Positions 48,604-58,210 of a DNA stretch of 64,000 nt are shown in pieces. Made by a program: the position numbers and the translations under genes. How positions within the stretch are numbered: the stretch's first letter is position 1; each line of letters begins with the position of its first letter. This stretch comes from Nocardioides bruguierae. GTDB lineage: Bacteria; Actinomycetota; Actinomycetes; Propionibacteriales; Nocardioidaceae. The DNA lies in assembly GCF_023656415.1 (NCBI RefSeq), contig NZ_JAMOIL010000002.1, positions 124,001 through 188,000 of the forward strand, read 5' to 3'. The notes below the pieces were generated by a model, which made no database searches, was not told the origin of the DNA, and was given only the letters and a program-made list of their open reading frames with translations.

Positions 48604-49740
48604 GTGGACGAGCGGACGGAGCCCTGGCCGGCGGTGGTCGTGGGCGCGGGGCAGGCCGGCCTGGCCGCGTCCTACCACCTGGGCAGGCTCGGCATCGAGC
48701 ACGTGGTGCTCGACGCCGACGAGGGACCGGGCGGTGCCTGGCGGCACCGGTGGGACTCGCTGACGATGCACGACGTGCACGGCGTCGCGGACCTCCCCGA
48801 CGACCACGCCCCCGCGCCCGACCCGGCCGGCCGCGCCAACCAGGTGGTGCCCGCACGGTTCGCCGCCTACGAGGCCCGGCACGGGCTCCCCGTCGTCCGC
48901 CCGGTGCGGGTGGAGAGGGTCGAGGACGCCGGCGGCGGGCTGCTCCGGGTCACGGCGGCGCCTGCCGACGGGCGGGTGCGCGGGTGGACGACCCGCACCC
49001 TGGTCAACGCCACCGGTACCTGGACCCGGCCGTTCGTGCCGCACTACCCGGGTCTGGAGCGCTTCGCGGGCCTCCAGGTGCACACCCACGACTACCCCGG
49101 CGCCGAGGCGTTCCGCGGTCTGCGCACCGTGGTGGTGGGAGCCGGGGCGAGCGCCGTGCAGCTCCTGGGCGAGGTCGCGCTGGTCACCGACACCCTCTGG
49201 GTGACGCGCCGGCCGCCCGTGTGGCGCACCGATGACTTCACCCCCGAGGCCGGCCGCGAGGCCGTGGCGCTCGTGGAGGACCGGGTGCGACGCGGCCTGC
49301 CGCCCGCCAGCGTGGTGAGCGTGACCGGGCTCGTGCTGCGCGAGCAGGAGCGGGCCGCTGAGGCGCTCGGTGCCTACGCGGACCCGCGGCCGGTGTTCTC
49401 CTCCGTGGAGCCGCACGGGGTCCGGTTCGCCGACGGCTCCGTCGAGCCCGTCGACGCGATCCTGTGGGCGACCGGGTTCCGCCCCGCGATCGGCCACCTC
49501 GCTCCCCTGCGGCTGCGCAGCGCCGCCGGCGGTGTCCAGCTGGACCGCCACGGCACCACCGCGGTCGCCGACCCGCGGGTGCAGCTGGTCGGCTACGGCC
49601 CCTCGGCCAGCACCATCGGCGCGCAGAAGGCCGGCCGCTTCGCCGCCCTCGGCGTGCGCCGTGCCCTCCGCGGGGAGGCCGTCGGGCCGGCATCCGCAGA
49701 CCCCGCAGGTGCGGCCGTCACGGGCGCAGCAGCGCGGTGA
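48604..49740 (+). CDS. FAD-dependent monooxygenase-like oxidoreductase, 378 aa
   Basis: Flavoprotein of the flavin-containing monooxygenase / FAD-NAD(P) group. FAD motif AVVVGAGQAGLAASYHLGRLG at residues 10-30, a second Rossmann motif for NADPH VVVGAGASAVQLLGEVA near residue 180, and ILWATGFRPAIGHL near the end, typical of the group. GTG start at 48604. In the mycobacterial locus a potassium-channel gene holds this position, so this is a lineage-specific neighbour. Its 3' end overlaps the convergent adnB by 23 bp. Substrate unknown. Confidence 0.85.
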   Translation: MDERTEPWPAVVVGAGQAGLAASYHLGRLGIEHVVLDADEGPGGAWRHRWDSLTMHDVHGVADLPDDHAPAPDPAGRANQVVPARFAAYEARHGLPVVRPVRVERVEDAGGGLLRVTAAPADGRVRGWTTRTLVNATGTWTRPFVPHYPGLERFAGLQVHTHDYPGAEAFRGLRTVVVGAGASAVQLLGEVALVTDTLWVTRRPPVWRTDDFTPEAGREAVALVEDRVRRGLPPASVVSVTGLVLREQERAAEALGAYADPRPVFSSVEPHGVRFADGSVEPVDAILWATGFRPAIGHLAPLRLRSAAGGVQLDRHGTTAVADPRVQLVGYGPSASTIGAQKAGRFAALGVRRALRGEAVGPASADPAGAAVTGAAAR

Positions 49741-52700
49741 TCTCCTCCCGGTCCGGCAGCCGTCGCGGCTCGACCAGGCTGCCGCTGCGCACGTAGTAGA
49801 ACCCGCACCGCACCTCGTCGGGGTCCAAGCCCTCGAGCTCGGCCCAGGCGAGGCGGTACAGCGCCAGCTGGAGGGGGTCGGAGTCGGCTCGGCGACTGGT
49901 CTTCCAGTCCACGACCAGGAACGACCCGTCGGGCTCGCGGTAGACCGCGTCGATCCGGCCGCGCACCACCTGGCCGTCGAGCACGAGCGCGAACGGCGCC
50001 TCCACCCGGTGCGGCACCCTGCTGCCGAACGGCCCCTCCTCGAAGGCGCGGGTGAGCTCGGCCAGGTCGGCGTCGTCCTCGATCCCCGCGTCGCCCTGCC
50101 CCGGGAGGTCCTCGTCCTCGAAGAGGCCCTGCTGGCCGAAGCGCGCCTCGACCCACGCGTGGAACCGGGTGCCGAACCGGGCAGCCGGCGCCGGGGGGCG
50201 CGGCATCGGCCGGGCGAGGTCGCGGGCGAAGGACTCGGGGTCGTCGCGCAGCCGCGCGACCGAGGTGGCTGAGAGGCTGGAGGGGCGTGGCACCTCGATC
50301 ACGTCGGCCCGGTCACGGCGGGCCTCCGCGAGCAGCCGCTCCACCTCCGCGTCCCACTCGGCGACGACGGCGGCCTCGACCATGTCCAGGTCGTCGTCCG
50401 GCTCGGCCGGCTCCGCCTCAACGACGCGGCGCGCCGCCTCCAGGCGCAGCCGGGTCTCGCGCCCGGCGACCGTCACCGGCCAGGGCCGCGAGGGGTCGAC
50501 CGCGTCGTAGGGGTTGGGGTCGTCCTTGTCGGGCTTGTCCCGCCAGGTCGGCACCTCCTCGCCCCAGGACTCGATCACCTCCCGCACGGTCTGCTGGTAG
50601 GACGACGGCCCGAACGGCGTCTTCCGCTCGCTCCAGCAGTAGCTGGAGACCTCGAGCAGGTGCGCGGCGCGGGTGACGGCGACGTAGCCGAGCCGCAGCT
50701 CCTCCTCGGCGTCGTTGGCCTTGGTCTCCTTGCGGTAGGCGTCGAGGGCGGCCTTGTCCCAGCCCCTCAGCTGGGGCAGGTCGGCGGCGTCGCCGCGCAG
50801 CGGGGCCGGGAGCACCGCGGGCGAGGAGGTCCACAGCGTCCGGGACCGGTTGCTGGGGAACCGGGTGTCGCAGACGCCGACGAGGAACACCGCGTCCCAC
50901 TCCAGGCCCTTGGAGCGGTGGACCGTCAGCAGCTTCACCGAGTCCGCCTCGGTGGGCGTCGCGACGTCCAGGCCGTTGCCCTGGTCGTCCTCGGCGGTGA
51001 GGTAGGCCAGCAGCGCCGCCAGCGTCACCGCGCCGTCGACGGCCTGGAAGTCCGCGACCGCGCGGACGAACAGGTCCAGGTTGTCGCGTCGGGCCGGCGC
51101 CGCGGGGCTGACCGCGGAGGCCAGCTCCACGTCGGCACCGGTGGTGTCGATGATGCGGCGGACCACGTCCAGCAGCGGCTCCCCCACCAGCGTGCGCAGG
51201 AACCGCAGCTCGGCGGCCAGCAGCCCGAAGCGCTCGCGCGCCTGCGGCGAGTAGGGCAGGTCGCCGGGGTCGGCGAGCGCGTCGTCGAGGCTCGGCACCT
51301 CGGCCGGGTCGACCCCGTCCGCGATCGCCACCAGCGCCTCGCGCACGTCCGCGTGCTCCACCCGGTGCCGGCTGCCGGCGATCTCCTGGGCCCGGTTGAA
51401 CAGCAGCCGCAGGTCGCGCGGACCGATCGCCCAGCGCGCACCCGAGAGCAGCGTCACCAGCGACTCGTTGGCGGTGACGTCGTCCAGCAGGTGCAGCACC
51501 GCCACCACCTCGGCCACCTCCGGCAGCCGTAGCAGGCCGGAGAGGCCGACGATCTCGACCGGCACCCCGGCCTGCCCGAGCGCGTCGAAGACGTCCGCGG
51601 CGTGCGCGTTGTCCCGGGTCAGCACGCCGATCTTGGCCCAGGGGGTGCCCGCGTCGTGGGCACCGCGCACCTCACCGGCCAACGCGAGCAGCTCGTCGGC
51701 GTGGGTCTCGTGCACCGCCACCCGCACGGTGCCGGCCGGGGCGTCCTCGGGCGCCCGCAGGGGCTGGACGTCGCGGTACTTCTCCAGCAGCGGCCCGGCC
51801 AGGGTGTTGGCGACCTCGAGGATGCGCGCCCGCGAGCGCCGGTTCACCGTGAGGTGGTAGAGCCCGACCTGCCCGCCCTCGGCTGCCGGGAAGGAGTCGG
51901 CGAAGGTGAGGATGTTGGAGACCGACGCCCCGCGCCAGCCGTAGATCGCCTGGTTCGGGTCGCCCACGGCCGTGACCGCGTGCCCGCGGCCGGCGCCCTC
52001 GGGGCCCGAGAACAGCCGGGCCAGGAACAGCGCCTGCGCCACCGAGGTGTCCTGGTACTCGTCCAGCAGCACCACCCGGTACTGGGACCGCTGGGCCTCG
52101 CCCACCGCCGGCTGCTGGTCGGCCAGCCGCGCGGCCAGCTCGATCTGGTCGGAGAAGTCCATCAGCCCGAGCTCGCGCTTGAGCCGCCGGTAGCCCCCGA
52201 CGAGGCCGAGCAGCTCCGCGCGCCGGTCCAGCACGTCGATGCTGGTGCGCAGCGCGTCGAGGTGGGTCTTGCGGTGCTTGCCCGCCTCCTCCTCGAGGAC
52301 GGCGCGACCGAACCCGGCCCGGGCCTCGGCGTCGGTGGCGAGCACGTCGTCGGGGCCGACGAGGTGCTCGCTCATCGCACCGTCCAGCGCCAGCAGCTGC
52401 TGGATCACCGTCGGCGGGTGGTCGGAGAGCCGCTCGACCTCGCCCGTCCAGCCGGCCACCACCCGGGCGCCCAGCTGGTAGCGGGCCGCGTCGGTGATCA
52501 CCCGGGTGTCGGGCTCGTGCCCGATCCGCAGCCCGTGCTCGGTGAGCAGGTTGGCCGCGTAGGCGTTGTAGGTCAGGACGCTCGGCTCCAGGACCTCCTC
52601 GACCTCCTCCCCGGCGCCGGGCACCGGGCGGGCGGGCTCGCTGAGCAGGCCGGCCTCCGCCAGAGCCGTGCGCACCCGCTGCCGCAGCTCGCTGGCGGCC

Positions 52701-53014
52701 TTGGTGGTGAAGGTGAGACCGAGCACCTGCTCGGGCCGCACCTGCCCGGTCGCCACCAGGTAGACCACGCGGGCGGCCATGAGCGTCGTCTTGCCCGAGC
52801 CCGCGCCGGCCACGACCACCGCCGGCTCCAGCGGCGCCGAGATCGCGGCCCACTGCTCCGGGCTCGGGGCGAACTTCGTGCCCATCAGCCGCTGGAGGTC
52901 CTCCGGCGTCTCCAGCCGGTGACGCGGCCGTGCCGGCTGCTCCGCCTCGAGGTCGGGGAGGGCGAAGAGCCCGTCGTCGGTCTCGTGGTGCTCGTGGTCC
53001 GTCGGGTCGCTCAC
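49718..53014 (-). CDS. adnB: Helicase-nuclease subunit AdnB, 1098 aa
   Basis: Subunit of the AdnAB double-strand-break resection motor. The UvrD-like helicase has Walker A VVAGAGSGKTTLMAA near residue 70, VLLDEYQDTSVAQALFLARL, GDPNQAIYGWRGASV and TVHRSKGLEWDAVFLV. The C-terminal nuclease has GRIDAVYREPDGSFLVVDWKTSR (PD-(D/E)XK with the Asp...Lys core). The GTG at 53014 overlaps the adnA stop (GTGA); the long frame beyond 53014 is the opposite-frame shadow of adnA. With adnA it forms a coupled pair, as in mycobacteria. Confidence 0.95.
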   Translation of the reverse strand: MSDPTDHEHHETDDGLFALPDLEAEQPARPRHRLETPEDLQRLMGTKFAPSPEQWAAISAPLEPAVVVAGAGSGKTTLMAARVVYLVATGQVRPEQVLGLTFTTKAASELRQRVRTALAEAGLLSEPARPVPGAGEEVEEVLEPSVLTYNAYAANLLTEHGLRIGHEPDTRVITDAARYQLGARVVAGWTGEVERLSDHPPTVIQQLLALDGAMSEHLVGPDDVLATDAEARAGFGRAVLEEEAGKHRKTHLDALRTSIDVLDRRAELLGLVGGYRRLKRELGLMDFSDQIELAARLADQQPAVGEAQRSQYRVVLLDEYQDTSVAQALFLARLFSGPEGAGRGHAVTAVGDPNQAIYGWRGASVSNILTFADSFPAAEGGQVGLYHLTVNRRSRARILEVANTLAGPLLEKYRDVQPLRAPEDAPAGTVRVAVHETHADELLALAGEVRGAHDAGTPWAKIGVLTRDNAHAADVFDALGQAGVPVEIVGLSGLLRLPEVAEVVAVLHLLDDVTANESLVTLLSGARWAIGPRDLRLLFNRAQEIAGSRHRVEHADVREALVAIADGVDPAEVPSLDDALADPGDLPYSPQARERFGLLAAELRFLRTLVGEPLLDVVRRIIDTTGADVELASAVSPAAPARRDNLDLFVRAVADFQAVDGAVTLAALLAYLTAEDDQGNGLDVATPTEADSVKLLTVHRSKGLEWDAVFLVGVCDTRFPSNRSRTLWTSSPAVLPAPLRGDAADLPQLRGWDKAALDAYRKETKANDAEEELRLGYVAVTRAAHLLEVSSYCWSERKTPFGPSSYQQTVREVIESWGEEVPTWRDKPDKDDPNPYDAVDPSRPWPVTVAGRETRLRLEAARRVVEAEPAEPDDDLDMVEAAVVAEWDAEVERLLAEARRDRADVIEVPRPSSLSATSVARLRDDPESFARDLARPMPRPPAPAARFGTRFHAWVEARFGQQGLFEDEDLPGQGDAGIEDDADLAELTRAFEEGPFGSRVPHRVEAPFALVLDGQVVRGRIDAVYREPDGSFLVVDWKTSRRADSDPLQLALYRLAWAELEGLDPDEVRCGFYYVRSGSLVEPRRLPDREEITALLRP

Positions 53015-56000
53015 TGGGTCACCACCGCTCCCGCGGACTTGATCGGGCACAGGGGCACGAAGGGACAGTCGCGGCAGTGCTGGCCCGCGATCGCCGGGAA
53101 CGACTCCTGCCGGAGCATGACCGCCGCACGCCGGAGGCGGGTGCCCAGCTCGGCCCGGAACGGGCCGTCGGGGTCGGGCGCCTCCTGGGCCTGGACGACG
53201 GCGGTCTCGCTGTCCTCCAGCCCCAGCTGCACCAGCTCCGCACCGCCGGCCCGTGCCGGGGCCCCGACGAGACCGTCGACCGCACCCTCGTCGACCGCCA
53301 GCTGGTAGACCCCCAGCTGGAGGTGCTGCTCGACCGACTTGTTCGACGGCTTGGAGCGTCCGGTCTTGAGATCCACCACCACGACACCGCCCTGGGCGTC
53401 CAGCTCCACCCGGTCGGCGTAGCCGTGCAGCCGCACCTGCTCGCCGTCGTCCAGGTCGAGCACGGTGCCGAAGCGCGCCTCGGTGCCCACCAGGCGTCGC
53501 CCGCCTGCGTGGTGCCAGGTCAGGAACTTGGCGCAGGCGTGGCGGATGCGGGCGTACTCGCGCTGGGCCGACCAGGGGGTGCGGAACTCCAGCCGCCCCC
53601 ACACCTCGTCGACGTGGCCCATGAGCACGTCCACGTCGTCGGGGCCGGCCTCGATCTCGCCCGCCGCCACCTTCTCGGCCAGGGCGTGCACGATCTGGCC
53701 CAGGTTCGCGGACTGGTGGGCCCGGACCACGCCGCCGGCCTCCTGCGCCAGGAACCACTGCATGGGGCAGACGCCGAGCGCCTCCAGCACCGACGCGCTC
53801 AGCGGCACCGGCTCGTCGGCCGGGCGCACCGGCTCCGGCGCGACGCTCGCCGCCCGGGTGCCCCACCAGGACGACGGGTGCGCCTGCGGCACGAGACGCC
53901 TGGCGCCGGGCTCGGTCGAGGAGCCCACCAGCTCACCGGAGAGCCGCGCGAGGCGTCGTGCGGCCGCCCGCCGCAGCCCCTCGGGCTGCTCGGGATCGGC
54001 GAGGGTCCGCCGCAGCTCGGCCACGAGGCCGTCCATGGACAGGGGCCGCCGGGGGCGCCCGACCACGTGCTCGACCTCCAGGCCCAGCTCCTCGAGGAAC
54101 CGGGAGGGTTGCTCCCCCTCGTCCTCGGGGCTGCGGACGGCGGTGACGACCAGGCGGCTGCGGGCGCGCGTGCAGGCCACGTAGAACAGGCGCCGCTCCT
54201 CGGCGAGCAGCTCGCGCGCGGAGGTCGGCGGCACCAGCTCGCCGAGCGCCCCGCCGGGGCCGGTGCGCCCCTGGCCGATCCGGTCGGCCTGGAGGAGCGT
54301 GGACCGGCGGCGCAGGTCGGGCCAGCCCTCGGCCTGCACGTGCGCGACGACCACGAGGTCCCACTCCAGGCCCTTGGACCGGTGGGCCGTCAGCAGTCGC
54401 ACGGCCGCGCCCCGGGTGCCGCGGTCGGCCAGGGTGTCGCCCGGGATCTGCTGGGCCACCAGCGTGGAGAGGAACGACGAGACCCCCAGGTGGTCGCGCT
54501 GCTCGCCGGCACGCGCGGCGACCTCGAACAGGGCGCACACGGAGTCGAGGTCGCGGTGGGCACGACGGGCCGCGGCACCGCCCGCCTCGACGGCGCGACG
54601 CAGCCGGGCCGGCCAGCCGGTGCCGGACCACAGGTCCCACAGCAGCTCCTCGGCGGTGTCCCCGTCGTCCAGCCGCGCGCGGGTGGCGGCGAGCAGCCGG
54701 GTCACCGCGAGCGCCCGTGCCAGCTCGGGGGCGTCCTCCGGTGCCGGCAGCACGCCCAGGTGCGCCTCGGCGAAGCCGGCGTCCACGACGAGCTCGCGCA
54801 CCAGCTCCCGCGAGGGTCGCGGGGTGCGCTCCTGCTCGTGGGCCAGCTCCTTCTCCCGGGCGCGCAGCCGTCGGGCCAGCCTCCGCACCTCGCCGGCGTC
54901 CAGGCCGCCCAGCGGGCCGGTCAGCAGCGCCTCCGCGCGGGCGGGGCCGACGTGGTCCAGGTCCTCGGGCTCGCCCTCGGGCGCGGCGGGGGTGTCGAGG
55001 TGGACGACCGCGCGCAGCGCGTCGACGAGCGGCAGGACGGCGGGGTCCCGCACCAGCGGGACCTCGTCGCTGCCGACCTCCACCGGCACCCCGGCCGCGG
55101 CCAGCGCCCGCCGCAGCGGCGGGATCGTGGTGCGCCCGGAGCGGACCAGCACGGCCATGTCGTCCCAGGAGACGCCGCGCTCCAGGTGGGCGCGCCGCAG
55201 CAGGTCGGCCAGGTTCTCGGCCTCGGCGCGGTCGGTGTCGAACGTGCGGACCTGGACGCGGCCCTCGTCGCGGGCACCGCCCTCCGCGGCGGTGAGGGCG
55301 CGGGGCGCGAGGAACGCCTCGCGGGCGCCCTCGTCGATGGTGCCGGGCAGGCCGAGGCGTCCGGCCACGCGCTGGGAGGCGGCGAGAAGCCGCGGGCCGA
55401 AGCGGCGGGTGCTGCGCAGCGCGACGACCTCGGCCGCCCGTCCGTCGGCCCGCGGGAACGCGGTGGGGAACTCGAGGATGCCGCGCACCTCGGCGCCGCG
55501 GAAGCCGTAGATCGACTGGTGGGGGTCACCCACGACGACCAGGTCGCGGCCGTCGCCGGCCAGGGCACGCAGCAGCGCGACCTGCCCCGGGTCGGTGTCC
55601 TGGTACTCGTCGACGAAGACGTGCCGGATGCGCTCGCGGAGCATGCCGCGGTGCGCCTCCGCCTCGAGGGTCGCGCGGCGGATGAGGTCGGGGTGGTCGG
55701 TGGCGCCCTGGGCGTCGAGCACGGTGAGGTACTGGTCCAGGAAGAGGCCCGCCGCCACCAGCGCCGGCTCGCCCTCTCGACGCCCCAGCTCGGCCAGCGC
55801 CTCGCCCTCCAGGCCCTTCTCCCGGGCGCGGGAGAGGACGGCGTGCACCTCGCGGGCGAACCCCCGGGTGCCGAGGGCCCGCGTCAGGTCCTCGGGCCAG
55901 GCCACGGACTCCGGGGTGTCCGCCAGCAGCTCGCGCAGCACGACGTCGGACTCCGGCGCCGAGAGCAGCCGCAGCGGGGACTCGTAGAGCTCGGCCGGGG

Positions 56001-56370
56001 AGAGCTCGCGGATGAGGGCGTAGGCGAAGGAGTGGAACGTCATCGACAGCGGCGTCGCCATCGTCCGCCCGAGGCGGGCCGTCACCCGGTCGCGCAGCTG
56101 CTCGGCGGCCTTGCGGGAGAACGTCAGCGCCAGCACCTGGTCGGGGCGGGCGCCGTCCTCCACACGGCGGGCGATGGCCTCCACCAGCGTCGTGGTCTTG
56201 CCCGTGCCCGGCCCCGCCAGCACCAGCATCGGGCCGCCGGGGTGGTCGACGACGCGCTGCTGGTCCGCGTCCAGCACCGGCGGACGGCCCGCGGACGGCG
56301 GCGGCGCCAGCCGGTAGGCGGGGCCCGCCTGCCCCGCGCGGGCGGGTCGGTGGTCGGCAGCAGCGGTCAT
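53011..56370 (-). CDS. adnA: Helicase-nuclease subunit AdnA, 1119 aa
   Basis: Partner of AdnB. Walker A MLVLAGPGTGKTTTLVEA, then VDEYQDTDPGQVALLRAL, GDPHQSIYGFRGAEV and TAHRSKGLEWDLVVVAHV. The nuclease domain has GYADRVELDAQGGVVVVDLKTGR. Cysteines in EALGVCPMQWFL and QHCRDCPFVPLCP are placed like the iron-sulfur staple of AddB-type nucleases. Start is ATG 56370 (MTAAADH) or ATG 56379 (MWVMTAAAD). First gene of the adnA-adnB operon; divergent from phoD. Confidence 0.95.
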   Translation of the reverse strand: MTAAADHRPARAGQAGPAYRLAPPPSAGRPPVLDADQQRVVDHPGGPMLVLAGPGTGKTTTLVEAIARRVEDGARPDQVLALTFSRKAAEQLRDRVTARLGRTMATPLSMTFHSFAYALIRELSPAELYESPLRLLSAPESDVVLRELLADTPESVAWPEDLTRALGTRGFAREVHAVLSRAREKGLEGEALAELGRREGEPALVAAGLFLDQYLTVLDAQGATDHPDLIRRATLEAEAHRGMLRERIRHVFVDEYQDTDPGQVALLRALAGDGRDLVVVGDPHQSIYGFRGAEVRGILEFPTAFPRADGRAAEVVALRSTRRFGPRLLAASQRVAGRLGLPGTIDEGAREAFLAPRALTAAEGGARDEGRVQVRTFDTDRAEAENLADLLRRAHLERGVSWDDMAVLVRSGRTTIPPLRRALAAAGVPVEVGSDEVPLVRDPAVLPLVDALRAVVHLDTPAAPEGEPEDLDHVGPARAEALLTGPLGGLDAGEVRRLARRLRAREKELAHEQERTPRPSRELVRELVVDAGFAEAHLGVLPAPEDAPELARALAVTRLLAATRARLDDGDTAEELLWDLWSGTGWPARLRRAVEAGGAAARRAHRDLDSVCALFEVAARAGEQRDHLGVSSFLSTLVAQQIPGDTLADRGTRGAAVRLLTAHRSKGLEWDLVVVAHVQAEGWPDLRRRSTLLQADRIGQGRTGPGGALGELVPPTSARELLAEERRLFYVACTRARSRLVVTAVRSPEDEGEQPSRFLEELGLEVEHVVGRPRRPLSMDGLVAELRRTLADPEQPEGLRRAAARRLARLSGELVGSSTEPGARRLVPQAHPSSWWGTRAASVAPEPVRPADEPVPLSASVLEALGVCPMQWFLAQEAGGVVRAHQSANLGQIVHALAEKVAAGEIEAGPDDVDVLMGHVDEVWGRLEFRTPWSAQREYARIRHACAKFLTWHHAGGRRLVGTEARFGTVLDLDDGEQVRLHGYADRVELDAQGGVVVVDLKTGRSKPSNKSVEQHLQLGVYQLAVDEGAVDGLVGAPARAGGAELVQLGLEDSETAVVQAQEAPDPDGPFRAELGTRLRRAAVMLRQESFPAIAGQHCRDCPFVPLCPIKSAGAVVTQ

Positions 56371-56487
56371 GACCCACATCAGACCACCCGGCGCCGACAG
56401 CCCGCGGCACCGGGCGTTCACCTCGACGTGGCGCTCCGCCACGCGCACGCCACCCGGGCGTGGCCGCGGCGCGGCAGCGTGCGGGGC

Positions 56488-58092
56488 ATGCGCCCCCAGC
56501 GCCGCGGCCTCCCCCGGGTCGAGGACCTCCCCGTCACCCGCCGCGCCGTGGTCGGCACCGGCCTCTCCTCCGTGGTCCTGGTCGCGGCCGCACCACCCCT
56601 GGCCGACCTGGCCGGCGCGGCGGCCCGGCGCGAGCCGTTCACCCTGGGCGTGGCCAGCGGCGAGCCGTCCCCCGACTCCGTCGTGCTGTGGACCCGGCTG
56701 GCCCCGGACCCGCTCGCCGAGGACGGGCGCGGCGGCATGCCCGGGGTCGAGGTGCTGGTGCGCTGGGAGGTCGCCGAGGACGAGCGCTTCCGGCGGGTCG
56801 TCGCGCGCGGCCGGACGGTTGCCCGCCCGCGGGACGCGCACGCGGTGCACGTCGAGCCGCAGGGCCTGCGGCCGGGGCGTGAGTACTTCTACCGGTTCCG
56901 CACCGGGCTGCACCTCTCGCCGGTCGGCCGCACCCGCACGGCCCCCGCGCGCGGTTCCTCCCCGACGTCCGTGGACCTGGCGATCGCCTCGTGCGCGCAG
57001 CTGGAGCACGGGTACTTCACGGCCTACCGGCGCATCGCCGAGGACGCCCCGGACCTGGTGGTGCACCTCGGTGACTACCTCTACGAGTACGAGGCCGGCG
57101 GGTACGACCTGCCGCCCGTCGGGCTAGGCGGTCGGGTGCGCGACCACGCGGGGCCTGAGGCGCGCGACCTGGCCGGCTACCGACGCCGGCACGCGCAGTA
57201 CAAGCTCGACCCCGACCTCCAGGCCCTGCAGGCCGCGGCGCCGATGGTGGTGGTGTGGGACGACCACGAGGTCGACAACAACTGGGCCGCCGGCACGCCG
57301 GAGGAGCTGGAGTGGCCCCAGCCCGACTTCGAGCAGCGGCGGGCGGCGGCCTTCCGCGCCTACTGGGAGCACCTGCCGCTGCGTCGTGGCCGGCGCCCCC
57401 GCGGCCTCGACGCCCGCATCTACCGCCGCCAGCACTGGGGCGACCTGCTCGCCCTGCACCTGATGGACACCCGCTCCTACCGCGACGACCAGGCCTGCCG
57501 CGACCTCAAGCGCGTCGGCTGCACGGCGGCGCTGGAGCCGGGGCGGACGATGCTCGGCCCGGGTCAGGAGACCTGGCTGGAGGCCGGCCTGCGGGGCTCG
57601 CGCGCCCGCTGGGACCTGCTCGGCCAGCAGGTGCCCTTCGCCCGCCGCGACACCGACCCCGGCGACGACCTCGAGCTCGTCATGGACTCCTGGGACGGCT
57701 ACCCGGCCGACCGCGACCGGGTCACCGGCCTGCTCGGGCTGGCCGAGAACCCCGTCGTCCTCACCGGGGACGTGCACCGCCACTACGCGGCCCAGGTGCT
57801 CACCGACTACGACGCCCCCGACGCCGCGCCCGTGGCCGCGGAGCTGGTGACCACGTCGATCACCTCCGGCGGCGACGGCTCCGACCTACCGAGGGGCGGT
57901 GCCGCCGAGCTCGCCGCCAACCCGCACCTGCTGTGGGCGTCGAACCGGCGCGGCTGGGTCCGCGCCCGGCTGACGCCCGACGTCCTCACCGCCGACTTCG
58001 TCACCCTGCCCTTCGTCGAGCGCCGCGGAGCGGAGCCGTCGGTGGCCGCCACCTACGTCGTCGAGGCGGGGGTGCCCGGCCTCACCACCTGA
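56488..58092 (+). CDS. phoD: PhoD-family alkaline phosphatase, 534 aa
   Basis: Secreted metal-dependent phosphatase/phosphodiesterase. A twin-arginine signal is present: VTRRAVVGTGLSSVVLVAA at residues 16-34. The N-terminal Ig-like domain begins FTLGVASGEPSPDSVVLWTRL. Catalytic blocks are VDLAIASCAQLEHGYF, VVHLGDYLYEYEAGG, VVVWDDHEVDNNW and VVLTGDVHRHYAAQV. The ATG at 56488 is followed by a basic stretch, as usual for Tat substrates. In Bacillus and Streptomyces phoD is induced by phosphate starvation; I see no PHO box here. Confidence 0.93.
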   Translation: MRPQRRGLPRVEDLPVTRRAVVGTGLSSVVLVAAAPPLADLAGAAARREPFTLGVASGEPSPDSVVLWTRLAPDPLAEDGRGGMPGVEVLVRWEVAEDERFRRVVARGRTVARPRDAHAVHVEPQGLRPGREYFYRFRTGLHLSPVGRTRTAPARGSSPTSVDLAIASCAQLEHGYFTAYRRIAEDAPDLVVHLGDYLYEYEAGGYDLPPVGLGGRVRDHAGPEARDLAGYRRRHAQYKLDPDLQALQAAAPMVVVWDDHEVDNNWAAGTPEELEWPQPDFEQRRAAAFRAYWEHLPLRRGRRPRGLDARIYRRQHWGDLLALHLMDTRSYRDDQACRDLKRVGCTAALEPGRTMLGPGQETWLEAGLRGSRARWDLLGQQVPFARRDTDPGDDLELVMDSWDGYPADRDRVTGLLGLAENPVVLTGDVHRHYAAQVLTDYDAPDAAPVAAELVTTSITSGGDGSDLPRGGAAELAANPHLLWASNRRGWVRARLTPDVLTADFVTLPFVERRGAEPSVAATYVVEAGVPGLTT

Positions 58093-58210
58093 CGAGGACG
58101 ACGGCGCCACGGACGAGGCGGGGCGGTGTTCCTGCCGACCTGCCACGACATCCTGCCGACCCCGCGGCGAGGCCTCCCGAGGACGCCGCCCGGCGAGCAG
58201 CATCGGGGCC

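Noticed and set aside
53015..53866. N-terminal extension of adnB upstream of the GTG at 53014
   Set aside because: The extension overlaps adnA and reads as Arg/Gly/Ala noise; the GTG overlaps the adnA stop in the usual coupled way.
52930..56487. Long plus-strand frame running into phoD
   Set aside because: Only the part from 56488, with a Tat signal and PhoD motifs, has protein character; the rest mirrors adnA.
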